A program made the position numbers and the translations under genes. A stretch of 64,000 nucleotides of DNA, taken from assembly GCA_023525715.1 (NCBI GenBank), contig CM042013.1, forward strand, positions 83,626,494 through 83,690,493, given 5' to 3'. Positions 57,235-64,000 of this stretch are shown here, one piece after another. Position 1 is the stretch's first letter. Each line of letters opens with the position of its first letter. Under the pieces are notes generated by a model. The model did not search any database. It was given only the letters and a program-made list of their open reading frames with translations, and was not told the DNA's origin. This stretch comes from Cichorium intybus (taxonomy: Eukaryota > Streptophyta > Magnoliopsida > Asterales > Asteraceae).

Positions 57235-58372
57235 CCGTAACGATGTCGGGCGCATCCTGTGCCTCCTCGGCGATCATGACGAATGCTCGACCCTTGGTCT
57301 TAGGGGTTTCCCCTTTCCCTTGCCTACCATCAGTAATTCGGAGAGTAGCGGGCGCTGGATTTTGGACCTTTCCCCGAGTCAGAAGGGGACACTGGGCCTT
57401 GAAGTGGCCCACCTGATTACAATTAAAACAAATCTTGACCTACTGTCGGCAATCCTTGGCATAGTGGCCTTCCTTTCCACACTTATGACATATTAGTACC
57501 CAGCAACGCCCTTCGTGATTCTTCCCACACTTATTACACTTACCCAGGCTCCTTTGCCATGGCTTTCCCTGGTCTGCCCCTCGAAACTTCTTTGACGCCT
57601 GCTGAGTTTGAGTAGGCGCCGGACGCTTCTGCCTTTGTTGGGTTTCTAATTCCAACTCTCGGGCTCGAGCGGCCGCGATCATATCAGTGAGAGTTTGGTG
57701 CCTAGCAGCAGACACAAATTCTTGAATGTCTGTGCGAAGCATCGCCAAATATCGAGTCCTCATGCGCTCAGTTGCCGCAAACTCTGGACAGAAGAGTGCT
57801 CGCTCATTAAACTTTTTGGTGATCTCCGTCATCGTCTCAGTGGTCTGGGTCAAATTCAGGTATTCCTGTGCCAAGCGTTCAATTTCCACCTCTGGAACAT
57901 ACTCAAGTTTGAACTGTTCCTTGAATTGCGGCCACGTAATAGCATCCACCTGAGCAGAGGTGAGATCTTTCGTTCGTAATTCCCACCAATCTTTCGCACC
58001 CTCTCTCAGAAGATTCACCGCAAATGTTACCTTGGAGTTCTTAGGACATGAACAGGTGCGGAAGGCACCCTCTACCGCGGAAATACACCACATACTGACA
58101 ATCGGATCCCTGCCCCCATCGAACAGCGGAGGCGAACATGCCGAAAAGTCCTTATAGCTTGCATCCCTGGCTCGTGACGAACCCTGTGCAGCTAGTCGCT
58201 CCTCGAGCATTGCCATCAGTTCAGCCTTTGTGGTGCCAAAGAATTGAGATACTGCTGCCACCACTTCTCGTGAAACCTCTGCAGCGATCAAGTCGCGAAG
58301 GTTCTCATCAACCGAATTATCCCCACTCGAGGTACCCGCACCTGGTCCACCGTTACTTCGGGTGATCGCCAT
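57235..58372 (-). pseudogene. Chromovirus Gag with three zinc knuckles and one stop
   Basis: The start ATG is at 58372 (MAITRSNGGPGAGTSSGDNS). The retrotransposon gag domain spans about residues 75-215 (PPLFDGGRDPIVSMWCISAVEGAFRTC, NLLREGAKDWWELR, TWPQFKEQFKLEYVP, ERMRTRYLAMLRTDIQEFV). A Lys/Arg/Gln-rich stretch is followed by CNKCGKNHEGRC and CHKCGKEGHYAKDC. A TAG at 57440 separates these from a third knuckle, CFNCNQVGHFKAQC, and a linker (57191-57412 frame) that leads to the predicted intron. A single CAG-to-TAG change explains the stop. Gag forms the particle and binds the RNA. Confidence 0.85.
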
Positions 58373-59130
58373 TCTAAATCGTAAAAATCCGAATATTAAT
58401 ACTTAGGTTACACCCGTTTACCCAACTACTCGACTTTCTAGGACATTGGTCGACTACTCTTGACTTAAGTGTGAATCCTGTGCTTTCGGTAGTACTGGCC
58501 TGGTACTACCTTCCACACCTATTCGCCCTTGTTCCAAGTTCATCAACCATTCTCCTAAATTGTCGCACATACGCTAAAACCACTTCCTATGAATCCTGTG
58601 ATCATGCATCGTGGTGCCTAATCATTGACCTAATTCTCACTCCCACACGTGCCTAAGAGAACTAATGCTAACGTCGTCGAGTCGCCTCACGGACGCACAG
58701 CCGTACACAATCGGGAATAAGATAGACGTTTGAATAACTGATCCTACCCTAAAGTCACAACCAAACAAGGAACAGCCAGTAAGGCCAGACCAAGAATTCA
58801 TAGGCTATCTTACCCTAATTGTATATAACCTACCAGCATTCACTAAGCAACCTAACGACACTAGCATAAAATCCCAAAGTAGCACATATTGTACAAAACA
58901 GTCCATAGAATATATTATCCAGACAATTCTACATCCTTGCATAATACATAGCACAAACTTGGCATGGGTAATTGAGAATCACAATCTTACTTGAGCTCGG
59001 TTGACGGTTCGCATCGCATCTTCTCTTATTTAAGTTTAGTTTTCCAAAAACATTTTCTTAACAAAATCACTCAGTCCTAAGTTTGATTTTGGATTCCCTG
59101 TACAGTTCATCCAAATCCCTCAAACCAAGG
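58373..59130 (-). other. Leader region between primer binding site and gag
   Basis: Non-coding interior of the chromovirus. No ORF or conserved motif recognised. Confidence 0.5.
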
Positions 59131-59141
59131 ATCTGATACCA
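59131..59141 (-). other. Primer binding site (tRNA-Met-like)
   Basis: The complement reads TGGTATCAGAT, three bases inside the 5' LTR, differing from the usual TGGTATCAGAG at the last base. Confidence 0.75.
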
Positions 59142-59348
59142 AGTTGTAACGCCCTAATTTCACAATTATAAAATTTCATTTATTACCAAGGTTCCAACAA
59201 AATCTTTATTAAGAATAATAATATTGTTCGACATATTTATTACACCAACAGCGGAAACATTTGAAATCATAACATAGTTCATTAAAATAATTCTCTTGTA
59301 CGCGATGCGCTGCCGTCAAGCCTTGCCATTCCCTTTGTCATTTGAAAT

Positions 59349-59395
59349 ACCTGAAATGTTATAAAATCAACGGGTAAGCTTAAAGCTTAGTGAGT
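59349..59395 (-). promoter_or_regulatory. Conserved LTR module with splice-acceptor signature (5' LTR copy)
   Basis: Same module as at 52600-52646. In the 5' LTR this lies in the transcript leader, upstream of the primer binding site and gag. Confidence 0.5.
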
Positions 59396-59457
59396 CCTCA
59401 AATTACCATACATGCCCATATATTAAACAACCCGTCCTCGAGAATGACCCGACCCTA

Positions 59458-59620
59458 CCCGCCATACAACAGCTACGGGCGTCCATTATACAACAGCTGT
59501 GGACACGGGGTGGTTCTACCCATCATACAACATCTATGGGTTCCCGGTTATGGCCCAGCCCATCATACCACAGCTCTGGGACAAGGCAATAGTCCAACTC
59601 GCCATACAACAGCTACAAGT
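59458..59620 (-). repeat. Hairpin array with covarying stems (5' LTR copy)
   Basis: Arms are CCCG/CGGG, GTCCA/TGGAC, ACCCA/TGGGT, CCCA/TGGG and ACTCG/CAAGT. The fourth pair is intact here but broken in the other LTR; the fifth is broken here but intact there. Both breaks are single G-to-A changes. Loops are again 14 nt. Confidence 0.8.
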
Positions 59621-60532
59621 GAACATGCATCAGTACTGAGCCCAACAACAAATAACCACAGATATAGAACAAATCATATAACTGTAAATGACACACAAGA
59701 TGCCTAACATGCAACATCATATAGTAGGGTGAGGATACTCACCTGATTCGTAACCGTGTAGATATTCTCTAATATCCCCACTTAGCTCGTCCACACACCT
59801 AAATCCCACATACACAACATATCAAGCACTGACCAAACTCTTATAGACTTGCCTAAAGGTCAGACCCAACATTTGCTGACCAACATTAGTCGAAAATAAG
59901 CTTTTGGGTCAAACAGTCGCTCGCCGCGGCGTGGCTCCTCACCCTACGCGTCGCGGCTATCTTCGCATAGTTACGGGGTTTAGCCGAATCTGCGTCGCTG
60001 ACATAGCCAGTTCGCGTCGCTGACTCGTATTAATCCGAAATCTTATTAGCTCTTAATCAGTACAGCCATCGGCTAGGGTTCCTCTCTATACCCTTCCTAG
60101 GATCAGAAACTACCCTAAGGTCACTTCCTTATGGAGATCTTTGCTCAAGAGGAAAAACTTCATTATACGAAATAAGATAACTAACTGGTCAACTGACTTC
60201 TGAACGAATTCGCTCCTTGGTTTGGTAATGGCACATACAAGTCCATGCATGTCCTTGGTCCAAACCCTAAGTGTTGCAAGACATCTAAGGCTACAACCTA
60301 AAGGATAATACTTATACAACGGGAAGAAAAGTAAAGTCAGAAGAGTAGATCTTCTTACCTTACTTCTGAAAAATGGAGTGGTGTACACGATCCGTTACAA
60401 GCCTTCTCTCACGTTGGATCTCCTTCTTCTAATCTCCCAAAACCTCCAAGCCTTGAAACCAAAGACCCTCTGCTGAAACCAGTCGATTCTACTCCAGGAA
60501 ACTTCCAAAAACACGAACCCTAGGGCTAGAAC

Positions 60533-60680
60533 GCTTTATATAGGCGTTTAAATCCGAATTAGGGTTTTTCATAACTGCGGCGCACCGCGTCGCGGATTCG
60601 CCCGAGCCGCGCCGCGCGTACAAATCATTCGCGAACCCAGAATCTCACCAAGCCGTGCCGCGCCTCAGCGGAACGGGTCT
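60533..60680 (-). promoter_or_regulatory. LTR promoter: CG-rich words upstream of TATA
   Basis: On the minus strand CGCCTATATAAAGCG (60533-60547) is the TATA box. Upstream lie complements of CACCGCGTCGCGG, GAGCCGCGCCGCGCG and GTGCCGCGCC between 60580 and 60665. Confidence 0.55.
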
Positions 60681-60684
60681 TACA

Positions 60685-61606
60685 ATATATCTTGTTTGTT
60701 TAACCTTGGGAATAAAGAAAAGGGAATTAATATTAATTCCTTTTCCACCTTATCAACTCTCTATTTTTAAGGGAGAAAGGTAAAGAAAGGAAATTACGAA
60801 GGCATCAAGAATTAGAAAAAAAAAAGCGGAGATATGAGAGAAGTCCCTTATTCGAGCCCTACTAACAGCAACCCAATATCTCTTCTGCGGTTCGTATTTA
60901 TATTTGTAATGTATTTGTATTGACTCATATCTTCTACGCTTGACCTATAGTCGCAAGTCGGCAACCCTAGAAACCACGTATCATTGTTGCTTCTTGTTTG
61001 TGGATTTTATCAACATACTTCAAAATCAAGGTACGATACATAATTCCATTCTTGTTTTTTGTTATGTTTTTTTTCTTCATCACGTTCTTTACTCTATTCT
61101 TGTTGATACCACACCAGCTATTTCTTAACTCTATTTTGGTTTTTCTAAAGCCACACTACTTTCATCATTTAATATTTGGAATCTCACGCATATGGTACAT
61201 GTATCAATATATATAAATATATGAATTCCATATAACTGTTTGTAGAATTTACAATGAGTAGCATGCCTAACTTTATTTTAGTTTTGCTAATACCACACCA
61301 CTTTCATCATTAAATGCTTGAATATATGAATTCAATATAATCTCACGTATGTGGTGTATGTGTCTATGTATAAATATATGAATTCAATATAATTGTTTAT
61401 AGAATTTAAAATGAGTAGTAGCATTCCAAACAAACTTTTGATGCACTATTCATTCTGTTTGCACTTTACTGTGTATGTTTGTTATATGTGGATATTTGCT
61501 TTTAAAAATCAACTTGCATATATGTGGATATTTACACATCATGTATGTAGTAGCCTAGTTATTGCTCATAACATGTATCCAACTCTTCCTTTTTGTGTAT
61601 ATATAG
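60685..61606 (+). other. Upstream region of the Harbinger transposase
   Basis: Right half of the spacer interrupted by the chromovirus. A near-repeated stretch ACCACTTTCATCATT..AATATATGAATTC occurs around 61145-61225 and 61290-61390. No ORF of note. It probably holds the transposase 5' UTR. Confidence 0.45.
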
Positions 61607-62328
61607 ATGGCACGATTACCTTTGCAACAAAAGAAAATTCAAAATAGACAAGTTGCAATTACATCCGCTATAGGAGCAACTTACGCAATGTATGTTATGA
61701 TTCGTTGGTGGATGATGTATGATTTTACCATGAATCGTTTACGAGAAGCTGCAATAATTCACGAGAAATACATCATGAGTTACCATAATAGGCGTGATAA
61801 TATAATAGCAATGGTTTATGAAAGTGATGTTACGAGTGTGGTTAACATAAGATTGAATAGAAATACATTTAAAATACTTTGTGATATACTTGAACAAAGA
61901 GAGGGGGGGTTAAAAAATAGCAAAAACATGTTAGTTGACGAGCAAGTTGCTATGTTCTTACATACACTTGCAGATAACGAAAAAAAATAGGATTATAGTA
62001 AATAGATTCCTAAGGTCGGGTGAAATTATAAGTCGATATTTCAAGTTAGTCTTATTGCGGTATGCTAATTGCACAAGGAGTTCTACAAGAAACCAGTGCC
62101 AATACCTGATGATGAAACCGACGATAGGTGGAAGTGGTTTAAGGTTAGTATATCATTAATAAGTAATTATTTTATACAAATATTAATTTAATAATTATTT
62201 TTACGTGAAGGGTTGCCTAAGAGCATTAGATGGAACATATATCAAAGTTAGAGTCCCTGAAGTAAGTAGAAACCCTTACCGAACACGCAAGGGTGAGATT
62301 TGCACTAATGTACTGGGAGTGTGTAATA
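61607..62328 (+). pseudogene. PIF/Harbinger transposase (HARBI1/ALP1-like), N-terminal half
   Basis: The start is at 61607 (MARLPLQQKKIQNRQVAITSAIG). The DUF8040-like part is recognisable (MVYESDVTSVVNIRLNRNTFKILCDILEQREGGLKNSKNMLVDEQVAMFLHTLADNEKK). A frameshift in an A run near 61980 leads to NRIIVNRFLRSGEIISRYF. A second slip and a TAA (VC-stop-LHKEF) precede KKPVPIPDDETDDRWKWFK. A 67-bp intron (62144-62210, AAG|GTTAGT to GTGAAG|GG) is followed by GCLRALDGTYIKVRVPEVSRNPYRTRKGEICTNVLGVCN, which contains the first catalytic Asp (LDGTYIKV) of the DDE nuclease. The rest is displaced by the LTR at 62329. It cuts and pastes the element together with ORF1. Confidence 0.8.
62144..62210 (+). other. 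Intron in the Harbinger transposase gene
   Basis: GTTAGT...GTGAAG, 67 bp, AT-rich. Removing it joins RWKWFK to GCLRALDG in frame, matching the family sequence. Confidence 0.7.
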
Positions 62329-63630
62329 TGTTGAAAATAATATTTTTGTATGTGACCATCACTGAAATAAGATGAACTGTTTTTATTTTATCTGACAAAT
62401 ATTATCAGTTTATTTCAGGTTGCGTGAATTCGAGATCAAAAACAAACATGAATCAAGACCCAAGAAACCTTGAGAAAACAACCAAACCTGAGGAAGTGAT
62501 GCTATGAACCAAAGAGCAAAATGCAAAAATATCACCCAGCTACAGCAATCGCGACCCGACAGGATATGTGTCGCGACGTGAAGAAAAACAAAACACAAAA
62601 GTCCAGATTGCTACAGCAATCGCGACGCGACGGGACTACTGGTCGCGACCCGAAGCCTTCAACGCGACACCACCAACTTTTTAATCGCGAGGCTACCAAC
62701 ACAACGCACTAACAAATGGCCGACCAAAAGCAACACGACAGCGCACCTTCGCGACACGACGGCTAGCTGGTCGCGACGCGAAGCCTGTATTTCAGCAACT
62801 ATAAATAAGAAGCTCACCTCTTGCCATTCTAGCACAATACTTACACACACAACCATACTCATACACACTCAAAGAAACCCACGACCAAACTCTTCAAGAC
62901 TCTCAAATCTCTGAATTTGGCAACAAGAATCAAACCATATAACCGCAAGAAACAACAACCTCCATCCGACACCAAAACTTCAAACCTCTAAACAACCTCT
63001 ACCCTACACCAAACAAAACCTCCACCCGACACCAATACATCCAACCTCCAATCAACACAAAACCGAAGAAATACCATTTCAGCAAGAAAGACCGAGCATA
63101 CCATCCTTTCTACAAGAACCAAACCGCACAACCTCAAGATTCGACGCTTCAAAGAAAAACACCATCTTCCTCTGCTGTCGATAAGTTCTTTTCAATAATT
63201 TACCCGTGCCATTATTGATTTATTTAAACTTTTATAAATCAATTGTACTAAATTCCAAGACATACAAATTGAACCGTGACAACAACAACATATGTGGACT
63301 GTATTTAACCGAGACATCTAACTTCTAACTTCTAACTACTAACATTTTATTTATTGTAAAAACACTTTATCGTTGATAATGGCGTTTATTACATCTAACC
63401 TCTAACTTCTAACATTTATTTTATTTACCGCTTTCTGTCTATTTAAATACCGTCTAGTTTAAATTTACCGCTTTATTTTATTTATTTATAGCTTTCAGTA
63501 ATTTAATTTTAGTTTATATTTATTCCGCAACTCTTATTTATTCCGCATATTATAGATAAAATACATATCTGTCACACAGTAATCGGCTTAAAAACCTTAT
63601 TCGTGGAGATCAGTTATCGTATTTTCAACA
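62329..63630 (+). mobile_element. 5' LTR of a retroelement that runs out of the window
   Basis: It starts TGTTGAAAAT and ends ATTTTCAACA, matching inverted termini, 1302 bp. CG-rich words (TCGCGACCCGAC, GTCGCGACGTG, CGCGACGCGACGGG, GTCGCGACGCG) lie at 62549-62785, upstream of a TATA box (CTATAAATAAG, 62799). It has interrupted the transposase gene after GVCN. The primer binding site follows it. The body lies outside the window and its class cannot be told. Confidence 0.75.
62549..62807 (+). promoter_or_regulatory. LTR promoter: TCGCGA-type words upstream of TATA
   Basis: At least six (G/T)CGCGAC words lie within 250 bp before ACTATAAATAAG. Confidence 0.5.
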
Positions 63631-63632
63631 AT

Positions 63633-63645
63633 TAGTATCAGAGCT
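63633..63645 (+). other. Primer binding site (tRNA-Met-like)
   Basis: TAGTATCAGAGCT lies 3 bp after the LTR end; the standard form is TGGTATCAGAGCT. Confidence 0.7.
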
Positions 63646-63782
63646 TGTGTGATTTAGTCTGAAATTTTTGTTGAAAACTTTTGCGTAGCGTTTTTATAAA
63701 CCACCAATAAGTTTTCTTTAAAAATTTCATCTTAATATCACTTGTTCAAAAAAAAAATTTTAAAATATATAAAAAAACCAAA

Positions 63783-64000
63783 ATGTCTTCCGCAAACTAC
63801 TCATGAGCTCCATATGTCATCGATCAGGTATGGTCTATGATCTCAGAAATCGGTCTTTCAAGAACACCATTTGAGTCCCACATGACTAAGATTGAGAACA
63901 GTTTGAAAGCTGATCTTAAACTATATCATGACACAATAGTCAAATCTGACATCTACAAATCTGAATTACAAACCTTACAACTTAGATTTGGAGAATCAAC
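63783..64000 (+). pseudogene. Start of an unassigned retroelement ORF (probable gag)
   Basis: ATG at 63783 gives MSSANYS, a TGA, then APYVIDQVWSMISEIGLSRTPFESHMTKIENSLKADLKLYHDTIVKSDIYKSELQTLQLRFGES to the window end. The TGA is one change from TGG. I do not recognise the family. Its position after the LTR and primer binding site suggests gag. Confidence 0.45.

Larger units (their letters stand above)
52395..60684 (-). mobile_element. Chromovirus (Tekay/Del-like Ty3/gypsy), nearly full length
   Basis: LTRs lie at 52395-53819 and 59145-60684 (TGTAAGACCC...GCGTTACA on the minus strand). The right LTR touches the complement of a tRNA-Met-like primer binding site (TGGTATCAGAT). A purine tract (GTGGAGGAGAAT on the minus strand) precedes the left LTR. 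Order on the minus strand: gag, zinc knuckles, intron, protease, RT, RNase H, integrase, chromodomain. Several stops make it non-autonomous. The flanks are ATATC on the left and ATATATC on the right, a plausible but slightly unclear target duplication. The right LTR holds about 115 bp absent from the left one. It lies inside the Harbinger element. Confidence 0.9.
59145..60684 (-). repeat. 5' LTR of the chromovirus
   Basis: 1540 bp with the same modules as the left LTR, plus two blocks (about 60049-60097 and 60136-60233) missing there. Confidence 0.85.

Noticed and set aside
57435..57445. The TAG between Gag zinc knuckles as a programmed readthrough signal
   Set aside because: The context CAG TAG GTC matches neither known plant readthrough consensus, the stop lies inside the knuckle series, and other stops further on show general decay. 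A predicted intron already offers a better Gag/Pol control.

Overview
This window is nuclear DNA from a higher plant (eudicot). It is almost entirely transposable elements, mostly nested in one another, with one recognisable host-gene exon. The AT-rich spacers, the Ty3/gypsy chromoviruses with C-terminal chromodomains, the Athila-type element, the tRNA-like SINE, and the PIF/Harbinger ORF1 and ALP1-like genes all point to a plant. From memory of similar repeats I would guess Asteraceae, but nothing here proves it.

Layout. 1-553 is the end of a chromovirus LTR. 2492-6301 is a coding-free LTR element on the minus strand. 7515-7737 is a SINE with 16-bp target duplications. 9256-13263 is a MULE with a 9-bp duplication, split by a young 2.8-kb copia element that keeps only gag and protease (10017-12805). 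14421-14705 is exon 1 of a 2-oxoglutarate/Fe(II) dioxygenase with its TATA box. 15073-22137 is a decayed copia element between two (AT)n tracts, invaded by pieces of two gypsy elements. 22672-26898 is a PIF/Harbinger ORF1 gene cut by a 3.1-kb solo LTR. 27181-38960 is a minus-strand LINE split by an Athila-like element (32138-38620). 39547-40605 is a MULE-like foldback element containing a hAT MITE. 40995-43370 is a truncated chromovirus. 43447-44120 is an LTR-like segment. 45035-48557 is a second, inverted and scrambled LINE. About 50030-62328 is one PIF/Harbinger element with divergent ORF1 (minus) and transposase (plus), split by an 8.3-kb chromovirus (52395-60684). At 62329 a further LTR element begins and runs out of the window.

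The most unusual signals are not genes. (1) At least five different gypsy LTR families share a splice-acceptor-like module about 165-270 bp from the LTR end: a possible branch site, then a T-rich tract, then CAG|GT. Arrays of short hairpins lie just upstream of it. In the 52395 element the array has five hairpins with an invariant-length 14-nt loop and stems that differ yet still pair. (2) CG-rich words lie just upstream of TATA boxes in several LTR families and in front of an apparent internal promoter in the Athila-like element, which drives its second ORF through a predicted leader intron. (3) The chromovirus appears to carry a 66-bp intron exactly between gag and protease; removing it restores one reading frame.

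No element here looks fully autonomous. Most stop codons in the degenerate ORFs can be explained by C-to-T changes, as expected for methylated repeats.
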